Source: Eggerthellaceae bacterium
GTDB taxonomy: Bacteria; Actinomycetota; Coriobacteriia; Coriobacteriales; Eggerthellaceae
Length of the DNA stretch: 11,014 bases
NCBI GenBank assembly: GCA_900753095.1
Contig: CAADXT010000056.1
Location: 1 to 11,014 of the forward strand
Direction: 5' to 3'
Part shown: positions 1 to 6,304 of the stretch, one piece after another
Layout of the letters: each line of letters starts with the position of its first letter
How positions within the stretch are numbered: position 1 is the first letter of the stretch
The notes under the pieces: generated by a model
What the model saw: only the letters and a program-made list of their open reading frames with translations
Database searches by the model: none
Told to the model about the DNA's origin: nothing
Translations under genes and position numbers: made by a program

Positions 1-78
1 ATAAGCCGCCGTTCTCGCAGCCCCGAAAGGCCGCATGTCCATGTTCTACAATAGCTGCATTTTTGTGTACGAACCGAA

Positions 79-98
79 GCGTCACCGAACCGTGACAC
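79..98. terminator. Inverted repeat just past the ytxH-like gene, possible weak terminator
   Basis: Seven-base arms (GCGTCAC and GTGACAC, one G:U pair) flank a six-base loop, starting within the stop codon of the minus-strand gene. In the minus direction the hairpin is followed by a mixed T/C/G stretch and not a clean T tract, so intrinsic termination is only possible. A second small GC hairpin (GCAGCC/GGCCGC, one G:U pair) lies at 17-34. Nothing else is visible in bases 1-97. Confidence 0.35.
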
Positions 99-682
99 TA
101 CTTGTCGGTCAGGTGAACCTTTTCGGCAACCGTGGCAGCTGCGTGCTGGGCAGCGCCAGCAGCTTCCTTTGCCGCATCGGCGGCCGTTGCGGCAGCGCCC
201 TGAACGGCCTCGGCGGCATGCTGGGCAGCACCCGTTGCCGTTTCCTTAGCCGCAGCGGCGGCGTCGAGCACGGCGGGAACCTTGTCTACCGCAGCATCAC
301 GCGCGGCCTCGGCGTTCTTGGCAACCTGAGTTGCAATGCGCTCGCGAGCGGCGTCGATCTTCTGGCGGAGCTCATCGCCGTTGTTGTCGAACGCCTGAAC
401 AGGAGCAGGAGCGAACTTCTGAGCGCGCTCAGCAACAGCCTTGCGGGCCTCTGCGCCGTTGTCCACCACCGTGTTGATTACCTTGGTAGAGGTGGAGGCG
501 GCTGCTTCCACGAACTGGCCGGCCTTTTCCTGCAACTGAGGCGGGCAGGAAATGGTGCCGCACTTCTCAGATGCGACTTCGTTCAAAAGCGCACGGTTCT
601 CTGCGCCGGAGCGGGGCGAAAGAAGCAGGCCTGCCACAGCGCCGACTGCGCCACCGATAAGAAATGTTGCGAACTTGCCCAT
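98..682 (-). CDS. YtxH-domain protein with alanine-rich LEA-like tail
   Basis: A 194-aa protein. Residues 1-22 (GKFATFLIGGAVGAVAGLLL) form a glycine-zipper membrane segment followed by a short SPRSG turn, the hallmark of YtxH-family (general-stress, cell-envelope) proteins. The rest is predicted amphipathic helix with very high Ala, Glu, Lys and Gln. Near the C-terminus a unit of about 13 residues occurs twice: AAKETATGAAQHAA at 144-157 and AAKEAAGAAQHAA at 170-182, 26 residues apart, as in LEA or apolipoprotein-like proteins. Cys41 and Cys46 (CGTISC) sit just outside the membrane segment. The start is the ATG at 682, because GGGGAAGG lies about 8 nt upstream; an upstream in-frame TTG at 700 would place this ribosome site inside the gene. 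The gene appears monocistronic with its own promoter. The YtxH assignment is good; the exact role (membrane stress protection) is inferred. Confidence 0.75.
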   Translation of the reverse strand: MGKFATFLIGGAVGAVAGLLLSPRSGAENRALLNEVASEKCGTISCPPQLQEKAGQFVEAAASTSTKVINTVVDNGAEARKAVAERAQKFAPAPVQAFDNNGDELRQKIDAARERIATQVAKNAEAARDAAVDKVPAVLDAAAAAKETATGAAQHAAEAVQGAAATAADAAKEAAGAAQHAAATVAEKVHLTDK

Positions 683-720
683 ATTGAACACCTTCCCCAA
701 AGATTGTTAGCGATAAGCCC

Positions 721-726
721 ATTATA
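721..726 (-). promoter_or_regulatory. -10 element for the ytxH-like gene
   Basis: The minus strand reads CCTTATAATGG, a perfect TATAAT about 39 nt upstream of the ATG at 682. This gives a short leader of about 30 nt containing the GGGGAAGG ribosome site. The -35 region (TTCATC at 16-nt spacing) is poor. Confidence 0.6.
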
Positions 727-803
727 AGGGCGGCTTGCTGCCGATGAAGGGCAGAACCGCTCACCTGGCATTCTTGTTGCCAAGGCGAAATATAGATTTC
801 CCC

Positions 804-1781
804 TTATTCTTCAACCAGACGGTCGAGCACGGCAGGAACGGTGAGCCCCGATGCCTCGCAGGCAGCGCTGAATATCGAACGCTCCGCCAAGCTGGGCGCC
901 ACATCGACCTCGAGCACCTGAGCCTGAGCGCCGTCCCAGATCAGGTCAACGCGCCCATAGCCCTCCATGCCGAAGGCTCGATACACCTCGAGTGCCGCAC
1001 GCTCGATCTCCGAGCGAATGGCCTGGGCCGTTGCCTCATCGTGCGAAAGCGATTCCAGGCGAACGGGCGCATAGAAATCCACCGCATTGCTGCCCAAACG
1101 CGCTTCGGTAAGGTAGAGGCCCTTGCGCGGAACGATCTCAACCGGCGGCAGGGCATGAGCATCCCAGCCAGAGCCCAGAACGCACACTGAAAGCTCCACG
1201 CCTTCGACCCATTGCTGGACGATCACCTCGTCGTCGAAGGTGAACGCATCGCGTAGGGCATCGCGCAGCTCTTCTTTGCTCGCCACCTTGTGCACCCCGT
1301 ACGCCAAACCTCCGCAGGCAGGCTTTACCGCCAAGGGGTAGCCGCCGGGCACGCGGTCTTCGAACAGGTCGAGAGCATCGAAAGCCCCCAGCTCATCGAA
1401 TGCCGCCTTGGAAAAGCAGAAGCCCTTTGGCCAAGAAGCCACCGTTTGCTCGCCTGAAAAATCGCAAGCCGCCTGCATCTGCGCAGGCAACAGGCTTTTG
1501 TCGGCAACCGTACGGCACACCTCAGCGCAAGATCCCACGTACGGGATGCCCAAAAAGTCCAACAGGCCCTGAAGCGTTCCGTCTTCGCCTGCCTTGCCCG
1601 GCACCGCTACGATGCAAGCATCGGGTCGCTCGGCGCGAAGTGTAGCGACAAGGTCCTCCGACACATCTACGGCAACGGGCGTGTGCTCAGCTTCCTCCAG
1701 CGCCGAAATGATGCGCTTGCCGTTTTCCAACGAGGCTTCACGTTCAGCCGAAGAGCCACCCATAAGAACTGCGATCTTCAT
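804..1781 (-). CDS. D-alanine--D-alanine ligase family ATP-grasp protein, divergent active site
   Basis: 325 aa, the usual Ddl length. The family outline is clear: N-terminal MGGSSAERE (8-15), GEDGTLQGLLDFLGIPYVGS (65-84), ADK (93-95), the ATP-grasp lysine in VKP (152-154), GVELSV (194-199) and the metal site GRVDLIWDG...LEVD (276-293). By eye against E. coli DdlB, Glu13, Lys95, Lys153, Arg277, Asp279, Glu291 and Ser302 are retained. DdlB His63 becomes Pro61, Ser150 becomes Leu159, Tyr216 becomes Leu229, Asn272 becomes Asp293 and Gly276 becomes Ser297. Known Ddl enzymes join two D-alanines for peptidoglycan at the expense of ATP; these changes argue for a different substrate or a specialised paralog. 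The ATG at 1781 follows AGGGGGAA at about 4-5 nt. It has no partner genes within 250 nt, so ddl should not be assigned without proof. Confidence 0.75.
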   Translation of the reverse strand: MKIAVLMGGSSAEREASLENGKRIISALEEAEHTPVAVDVSEDLVATLRAERPDACIVAVPGKAGEDGTLQGLLDFLGIPYVGSCAEVCRTVADKSLLPAQMQAACDFSGEQTVASWPKGFCFSKAAFDELGAFDALDLFEDRVPGGYPLAVKPACGGLAYGVHKVASKEELRDALRDAFTFDDEVIVQQWVEGVELSVCVLGSGWDAHALPPVEIVPRKGLYLTEARLGSNAVDFYAPVRLESLSHDEATAQAIRSEIERAALEVYRAFGMEGYGRVDLIWDGAQAQVLEVDVAPSLAERSIFSAACEASGLTVPAVLDRLVEE

Positions 1782-2048
1782 ATTTCCCCCTAAGATTCGA
1801 AATGGGAACCTGCTTGATGCTTCGGCTTCCGCCGCATGGGCGCAAAACAGCCTTGAACGCCTTCAAAGCGCCCGCTTGCTCCAATCCGCATACGGATTTG
1901 CAACGCTTCGGTGCAGGCCAACGCATGCAGAGCAGGGGCAAAGCCGACACCTGTGCGAAAGGGTAGGCAATTCGAGCGCAGGCAGGAAAGCGAAACACCT
2001 CGCATGATATGTGCTACCTGCAATGATAAAGGAGAAATCTGCTGCACA
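1782..2048. other. 267-nt intergenic region upstream of the Ddl-like gene
   Basis: No coding signal agrees with either strand. The stretch separates the end of the serS operon from the Ddl-like gene and must hold the latter's promoter, but no convincing -35/-10 pair is visible. It contains one perfect inverted repeat (1883-1898). No T-rich terminator follows the stop at 2049, and no riboswitch consensus is recognised. Confidence 0.5.
1883..1898. repeat. Perfect 6-bp inverted repeat, possible operator
   Basis: AATCCG-CATA-CGGATT: six-base arms and a four-base spacer, about 100 nt upstream of the start of the Ddl-like gene. It could be a repressor site or a small hairpin. No T tract follows in either direction. 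Confidence 0.3.
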
Positions 2049-2501
2049 TCAGCCACGTTGCCGAATAAGGGCCTCGTTGAGAAAAGCAAGCGAACGGCTC
2101 AGCGCGTCAAGAGCCACCAGATCGTCTTCGTAGGAAAACGCCACCTTTGCTTCCAGCTCGTTTTCGGCGCTCCATTGCGTAGTGCCCGTGAACACCCGAT
2201 CGGGGTCTTTTGCGGCGCGCGTTTGCGCGTCGATAACAAGATGCTCAAGAAGATGCGGCGTGGAGGTGCTGCGCATCACGGCCGCGAACACAGGGCCAAC
2301 CTCGTTTCGGCAGGCGTGCCGCCCAAGCGTGGGGGCGTAGCGCAAGCATTCCCCCAACAACGCTTCATCGGTTTGCGCATAGCGCTCGGCGGCCACCGCA
2401 ATCAGCACCTCTACCCTATCGGGACGAACACGCACCCGCAAAGCGCGAAGGGGTGCGCCAAACGGCTGCACCCCTTCGTCGCAATTTAGCTGGCCGGTCA
2501 T
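2049..2501 (-). CDS. Stand-alone protein resembling the cyanophycin synthetase N-terminal domain
   Basis: 150 aa, soluble. The order of short motifs matches what I recall of the N-terminal domain of cyanophycin synthetase (CphA): a VRVRPDRVEVLIAVAAE stretch (22-39), a LxxxPxLxxHxC-like segment (53-64, YAPTLGRHAC), the TPHLLEHLVIDAQ motif (81-93, compare xxHIVEHIALELQ in CphA), FTGTTQW (104-110, compare FGRT) and VAFSYEDD (120-127, compare VVFEYxxE). In CphA this domain precedes an ATP-grasp and a Mur-ligase domain and is thought to hold the growing polymer; here neither follows. The ATG overlaps the stop of the upstream membrane-protein gene (ATGA), so translation is probably coupled within the serS operon. 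HxxEH also occurs in M16 peptidases, but the protein is too short and lacks the distal glutamate. Function unknown; the homology is a by-eye call. Confidence 0.6.
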   Translation of the reverse strand: MTGQLNCDEGVQPFGAPLRALRVRVRPDRVEVLIAVAAERYAQTDEALLGECLRYAPTLGRHACRNEVGPVFAAVMRSTSTPHLLEHLVIDAQTRAAKDPDRVFTGTTQWSAENELEAKVAFSYEDDLVALDALSRSLAFLNEALIRQRG

Positions 2502-3121
2502 TGCTTCACCAGTTTTGTCGAAGCCTTCCCCTGCTCGCTGTCAGGGTTTTCCTCGGTAATCACCAGCGTGGTGCGCTCGGGCGAAAACGCATAAGAGCCT
2601 GAGCCTGTGTACTTCCCGAAGGAAAAGCTGATGGTTTTGTTGAACGTGTCGAGGGAATACGAGTACGAAACCTCATCGTTCATCTTGATCTCGGAATCGG
2701 TAACGGTAATGGTGGCCGTGCTGCCGTCTATGGTCCAGGTGCCCTGGATGTCGGCCGCATCGTCGTAGCGGAACCATTGGTTCCAGGAAAGCAAGCCTGT
2801 GCCAACCGCCAGCACCACCGCAACCACGCACGCAATCACCACGAACCTGCGCGACAAGCGATGTTTGCGGCCCTTTGCCTTTGCGCTCATGCGCGGCGTG
2901 CCCGTTTTTTCGGAAACCGAGTCGGCCTGCACATTCAGCGAAGGTTTCGCCTTCTTCCCCTCGGGAATAGAAGGACGCGGCCTAGGGTGTGCCGCGTCCT
3001 TCGAAGGCTCAGGTGAAGGTGCTCCCGCGCTCCCTGCCAAAACCGCAGGGGCAGGCGCCTTCGATACCTTTACTTTGCGCCCCACTACCGAAGGGCGCTT
3101 GCTTGTGTTCTTTTCCGCCAT
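2498..3121 (-). CDS. Bitopic membrane protein with basic Pro/Lys-rich cytoplasmic tail
   Basis: 207 aa. Residues 1-92 are disordered and strongly basic (Lys, Arg, Pro, Ala), ending in KGRKHRLSRR. One transmembrane helix follows at about 93-112, oriented by the positive-inside rule with the C-terminus outside. The outer part begins WNQWFRYDDAADIQGTW (113-129) and is rich in Thr, Ser and aromatic residues alternating in a beta pattern (GTWTIDGSTATITVTDSEI, then FSFGKYTGSGSYAFS). This suggests a small beta-barrel or lipocalin-like fold of the GTWxxxG type often seen after a single helix in Gram-positive surface proteins. No catalytic motif is visible. It starts 16 nt after the serS stop and overlaps the next gene by 4 nt, so it is the middle gene of the operon. 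The ribosome site is weak (GAG about 5 nt upstream). I do not recognise a named family. Confidence 0.7.
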   Translation of the reverse strand: MAEKNTSKRPSVVGRKVKVSKAPAPAVLAGSAGAPSPEPSKDAAHPRPRPSIPEGKKAKPSLNVQADSVSEKTGTPRMSAKAKGRKHRLSRRFVVIACVVAVVLAVGTGLLSWNQWFRYDDAADIQGTWTIDGSTATITVTDSEIKMNDEVSYSYSLDTFNKTISFSFGKYTGSGSYAFSPERTTLVITEENPDSEQGKASTKLVKQ

Positions 3122-3137
3122 GAACTCGGGTTAGCCT

Positions 3138-4421
3138 TTAGCGGATAACCTCGATGCCACCCATGTAGGGAACCAGAACATCGGGAACCTTGATGGAGCC
3201 GTCTGCCTGCTGGTAGTTCTCGATAACGGCAGCCATCGTGCGGCCAACCGCCAAACCGGAACCGTTAAGCGTGTGGACAAGACGCGTGCCCTTGAAGTTC
3301 TCGGGGTCGCGGTACTTGATGTTGGCGCGACGAGCCTGGAAGTCCTCGCAGTTGGAGCAAGAGGAGATTTCCTTGTACGCATTGTAAGAGGGAAGCCATA
3401 CTTCCAGGTCGTACGTCTTGGCGGCGGAGAATCCGATGTCGCCCGTGCAGAGGCTGATTACGCGATAGGGCAAGCCCAGAAGCTGCAGGATGTTCTCGGC
3501 ATCGGCAACCATGGACTCCAGGTCGTCGTAGCTTTCCTCGGGCTTTGCGTACTTCACCATCTCGACCTTGTCGAACTGGTGCACGCGGATAAGGCCACGC
3601 GTGTCGCGACCGGCAGAACCCGCCTCTTCGCGGAAGCAGGGCGTGAAGGCGCAGTACTTCAAAGGCAGGTCGCTTGCTTCAAGCACTTCGCCGGAATGGA
3701 TGTTGGTAAGCTGAACCTCGGCCGTGGGAATGAGGTACATGCCCTCGCGGGTTTTGAAGAGGTCGTCTTCGAACTTGGGCAGCTGGCCGGTGCCGGTAAG
3801 CGTGGTGGCGTTGGCCATAGCCGGGCACCACCATTCCTTGTAGCCACGGGAAGTGTGCGTGTCGGCCATGAAGTTGATGAGCGCGCGCTCCAGGCGAGCG
3901 CCCAAACCGCCCAGCAGCACAAAACGGCTGCCCGCAAGCTTCACGGCGCGCTCAGCGTCGATGATGCCGAGCTCTGCACCCAGGTCCCAATGGGGCTTCA
4001 TCTCGATGCCCTCGGCCTCGAAGTTGCGCGGGGTGCCCCAACGGCGAACCTCGGGGTTGTCGTTTTCATCCTTGCCCACCGGTGTGGAATCGGCCGGCAT
4101 GTTCGGCGTCGCCAGAAGCAGGTTGCGCAGGCCCTCATCGGCTGCGGCGCGCTCGGCGCTGAACTTGGCGATTTGCTCTTTGAGCTCGGAGACCTCGGCC
4201 TTGGCGGCTTCGGCTTCTTCCTTCTTGCCTTCGCCCATCAGCTTGCCGATGGACTTGGAGATGGTGTTGCGCTTTGCCTGAAGCTCCTCTTCCTTGGCAA
4301 TTGAAGCACGGCGTGACTCGTCCAGTTCCTGGAAGCGCGCGGAATCCCACGTGTGGTTGCGATTCTGCATCGCAGTAGCGACTTCATCAAGATGTTCGCG
4401 GACGAACCGAATGTCTAGCAT
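3138..4421 (-). CDS. serS: Seryl-tRNA synthetase
   Basis: 427 aa, the full length for a bacterial SerRS. This cytoplasmic class II enzyme charges tRNA-Ser with serine. The N-terminal long helical hairpin that grips the tRNA variable arm spans about 30-100 (EEELQAKRNTISKSIGKL and following Glu/Lys/Ala-rich helices). The TAE serine-binding loop is at 233-235. Motif 2 is FREEAGSAGRDTRGLIRVHQ at 263-282, and motif 3 (LNGSGLAVGRTMAAVIENYQ) is at 385-404. The start MLDIRFVREH is typical of the family, and the ATG at 4421 has AAAGGG about 6 nt upstream. It is the first gene of an operon with the membrane protein and the CphA-N-like gene. The leader is short (about 50 nt), so a T-box is excluded. All key motifs are intact. 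Confidence 0.97.
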   Translation of the reverse strand: MLDIRFVREHLDEVATAMQNRNHTWDSARFQELDESRRASIAKEEELQAKRNTISKSIGKLMGEGKKEEAEAAKAEVSELKEQIAKFSAERAAADEGLRNLLLATPNMPADSTPVGKDENDNPEVRRWGTPRNFEAEGIEMKPHWDLGAELGIIDAERAVKLAGSRFVLLGGLGARLERALINFMADTHTSRGYKEWWCPAMANATTLTGTGQLPKFEDDLFKTREGMYLIPTAEVQLTNIHSGEVLEASDLPLKYCAFTPCFREEAGSAGRDTRGLIRVHQFDKVEMVKYAKPEESYDDLESMVADAENILQLLGLPYRVISLCTGDIGFSAAKTYDLEVWLPSYNAYKEISSCSNCEDFQARRANIKYRDPENFKGTRLVHTLNGSGLAVGRTMAAVIENYQQADGSIKVPDVLVPYMGGIEVIR

Positions 4422-4477
4422 GACTGCCCTTTCGACGTGCTTTATACGGCATGTTTCCGTTTGAAAACAGTAGCGCT

Positions 4478-4485
4478 AGTATACT
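4478..4485. promoter_or_regulatory. Palindromic AGTATACT, candidate shared -10 for serS and the 59-aa gene
   Basis: AGTATACT is its own reverse complement, so each strand reads TATACT, a good -10 hexamer. On the minus strand it implies a start near 4471 and a leader of about 50 nt to serS. On the plus strand it implies a start near 4492 and a leader of about 60 nt to the gene at 4553. It abuts another perfect palindrome, TAGCGCTA (4471-4478). No strong -35 is visible on either side. Confidence 0.45.
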
Positions 4486-4552
4486 CTTATTCACCTAGCA
4501 CGCGCAGGCGGCTTGCCCGTTCGCGCAATGAACAAATCCGTGAGAGGAACCC

Positions 4553-4732
4553 ATGGACTTCGCCGAGCTCTATCATTTTCTGTTTGAAACCATCGAGGGC
4601 ATCGGCTGCCTAGTAGTGGCATGCCTGGTTCTTACCACGATTATCGCGGCGGCTTTGGAGTACCGCACCCGCAAGACCTTCAAAGATCGCGGGGAAAAGG
4701 ACACCGATACGGAGTTTTTCGACGAAGAGTAA
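4553..4732 (+). CDS. Small single-pass membrane protein (59 aa)
   Basis: A short gene opening MDFAELYHFLFETIEGIG. A hydrophobic helix covers about 17-35 (including CLVVACLVLTTIIAAALEY), then a basic RTRKTFKDR anchor and a strongly acidic end (GEKDTDTEFFDEE). The ATG follows GAGAGGAA with ideal spacing, and the codons end in G or C as in neighbouring genes, supporting real translation. The basic stretch after the helix predicts N-out/C-in topology. It is divergent from serS and shares its 130-nt promoter region. No family is recognised; small proteins of this kind often modulate membrane complexes, but nothing here shows which. Confidence 0.7.
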   Translation: MDFAELYHFLFETIEGIGCLVVACLVLTTIIAAALEYRTRKTFKDRGEKDTDTEFFDEE

Positions 4733-5019
4733 ACTCTCCCGTTAACGCAGGGGCACTGCCTCTCGTACCTCTCTGGAGCGCGGTTTGAAAAGAATCGGCT
4801 AAAAGAAATCGCCCCAGGTATTCGATCGGGGATTCGGGGACAAGGCGAACCATGCGTCGAACTGATCTCCGCGATTTCAACCACTAAATTCAAAATCAAT
4901 TCTTTGAAAACCGAAACAAGCGGAAGCGAGACGCGAGAGGCAACGCCCCTGCACCAACGCCGGTAGAGCTTCCAGCCCCAAACGCAAATTCGCTCCAGTG
5001 TGCTAAAGAGGAACTGTCC
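4733..5019. other. 287-nt gene-poor region between converging genes
   Basis: Lies between the stop of the 59-aa gene and the stop of the MFS gene. The middle (about 4880-4920) is unusually A/T-rich for the window. Short open frames on the minus strand show no recognisable protein. The right end carries a GGGACAG-type repeat. Weak GC stems occur (CCCC/GGGG around 4813-4841), but no clear T-tailed terminator is visible. The whole stretch may be a decayed insertion or repeat element. Confidence 0.4.
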
Positions 5020-5031
5020 CTATCTGTCCCC
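5005..5031 (-). repeat. GGGACAG dispersed-repeat signature overlapping the MFS stop codon
   Basis: The minus strand reads GGGGACAGATAGGGACAG and then TTCCTCTTT: the heptamer GGGACAG occurs twice at 10-nt period. From memory, this GGGACAG-TAGGGACAG-TTCC pattern recurs as an interspersed repeat in many bacterial genomes, often near Y1-type (REP-associated) transposase genes; I cannot check this here. It encodes the final residues GDR and the TAG stop of the MFS transporter. Confidence 0.45.
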
Positions 5032-6252
5032 CAGCATGGGCGGCATAGCGCGCAGGAACAGAAAGCCGATGACGAACAGCACGGCAATGGAGAGCACGCC
5101 GAACGATGAGCTGCCGGTGAGCTGGGTAAAGGCGCTTACCAAGAACGTGCCCATAACGGCCGCATACTTCCCGAAGATATCGAAGAAGCCATAGTATTCG
5201 TTGGCCCGCTCCTTCGGGATAAGCTTGCCGTATTCCGAGCGGGAAAGCGCTTGGATGCCGCCCTGGAACAGACCTACGCAGATGGCGAGGATCCAAAACT
5301 CCACAGCGCTTTTCAGGAAGAACGCCGCAAACAGCACAATGCAGAAATACGCCGCGACGCCCACCATGAGCATGCGCTTGGTGCCAAAGCGCTTTGCCAA
5401 GTTGCCGTAGGCGATAGCCGAGGGAAACGCCACGAACTGCGTAACCAGCAGCGCCAAGACCAGCTGCGTGGAATCGATGCCAAGATCGGTGCCGTAGCTG
5501 GTGCTCATCTTGATCACCGTGTGCACGCCGTCGATGTAGAAGAAGAACGCCAGCATGAAGAACAGCAAGCGCTTATCGCGCATGATGCTCTTCACCGTGC
5601 TCTTCAGCCCTGAAAAAGTGGTGCGCAGAACATGGTCTGAGCGCTTCTTGCCGTGCAGCTGCTGCACGTTCTTCGCCACCGGTATGGTGAAGGCGATCCA
5701 CCAAACGGCCGTGATGATGAAGGCGATTTTCATGCCAAGCGCTGCATCGATGCCGAAATTGGAGCCGCCCAGCACCACCGCCAAGCAGGCAATGAAGGGG
5801 ATGCACGAGCCGATGTAGCCCCATGCATAGCCGTGGGAGGAAACCTTGTCATAGCGATCTTCGGTGGTTGCATCTACCAGGAAGGCATCGTAGAACACCA
5901 TGGAGCCGTTCAGCATGATGGCCGAGATAACGTACACCACCAGAAACGCCAGCGCGTGCTCGGGAATGCCAAGCGCCGCGCACGCAACCGCCCCGGTGCC
6001 GGCAAAGCCCACCAGGAACTTCTTTTTGTTGCCCGCCAAATCGGCCAGGCTGCCCAAGATGGGCATGAGCAGGGCCAACACAAGCGAGGCAACCGTTTCG
6101 GCGTACCCCCAGGCAACCACCACAGAAGAACCGGGGTCGGCAATCGAGGCGAAATACACGGGGATAAGCGCCGTGGAGAGCATAACAAAGGCCGAATTGC
6201 CCACATCGTAAAGAACCCAGCTTAGCTCCTTTTTCGTGAGCCCAAACGCCAT
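5020..6252 (-). CDS. MFS transporter, UMF1/Atg22-like family
   Basis: 410 aa with about 12 transmembrane helices. The opening LSWVLYDVGNSAF (10-22) is the signature of the UMF1 (unknown major facilitator 1)/Atg22-like family. GSLADLAGNKKKFL (67-80) is the MFS motif A loop after helix 2, and GGIQALSRSEYGKLIP (331-346) plus EYYGFFDIFGKYAAVMG (352-368) are the conserved second-half motifs. A charged cytoplasmic loop lies at 195-230. Substrate is unknown; relatives are linked to amino-acid or small-metabolite efflux. The ATG at 6252 is chosen because AAAGGG lies about 9 nt upstream, and because the likely -10 (6312-6317) leaves almost no leader for the earlier ATG at 6300. The last codons come from a GGGACAG repeat. 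It is divergent from the phospholipase-like gene and shares its control region. Confidence 0.85.
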   Translation of the reverse strand: MAFGLTKKELSWVLYDVGNSAFVMLSTALIPVYFASIADPGSSVVVAWGYAETVASLVLALLMPILGSLADLAGNKKKFLVGFAGTGAVACAALGIPEHALAFLVVYVISAIMLNGSMVFYDAFLVDATTEDRYDKVSSHGYAWGYIGSCIPFIACLAVVLGGSNFGIDAALGMKIAFIITAVWWIAFTIPVAKNVQQLHGKKRSDHVLRTTFSGLKSTVKSIMRDKRLLFFMLAFFFYIDGVHTVIKMSTSYGTDLGIDSTQLVLALLVTQFVAFPSAIAYGNLAKRFGTKRMLMVGVAAYFCIVLFAAFFLKSAVEFWILAICVGLFQGGIQALSRSEYGKLIPKERANEYYGFFDIFGKYAAVMGTFLVSAFTQLTGSSSFGVLSIAVLFVIGFLFLRAMPPMLGDR

Positions 6253-6304
6253 AACCGTTACCCTTTCGTCCTTGAATGCACGCCCATTTGGACGCATCAT
6301 AAAC

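Noticed and set aside
35..727. Plus-strand frame of 230 codons over the YtxH-like gene
   Set aside because: Shadow of the alanine-rich minus-strand gene, which has a TATAAT box, ribosome site and family signature.
2244..2258. HxxEH (HLLEH) in the CphA-N-like protein as an M16 metallopeptidase zinc site
   Set aside because: The protein is 150 aa with no second M16 motif or distal zinc-ligand glutamate; surrounding motifs fit the CphA N domain better.
1911..2489. Plus-strand frame containing a zinc-finger-like CATCNDKGEICC segment
   Set aside because: It lies mostly antisense to the CphA-N-like gene, and the Cys cluster falls in the intergenic region with no ribosome site or matching partner motif; treated as chance.
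3273..4304. Long plus-strand open frame (343 codons) across serS
   Set aside because: It is antisense to an intact, fully motif-bearing serS; its sequence has no recognisable domain and arises from GC-rich third positions.
4422..4552. T-box leader upstream of serS
   Set aside because: The likely transcript leader is only about 50 nt, with no T-box sequence or antiterminator stem.
4573..5087. Minus-strand frames of 63-108 codons in the gene-poor region
   Set aside because: They partly oppose the 59-aa gene, have no ribosome sites and show no transposase or other motif; possibly remnants but not callable as genes.
6253..6300. Upstream start (ATG at 6300) for the MFS transporter
   Set aside because: No ribosome site, it would begin about 5 nt from the predicted transcript start, and family members start close to the LYDxGNSAF motif as with the ATG at 6252.
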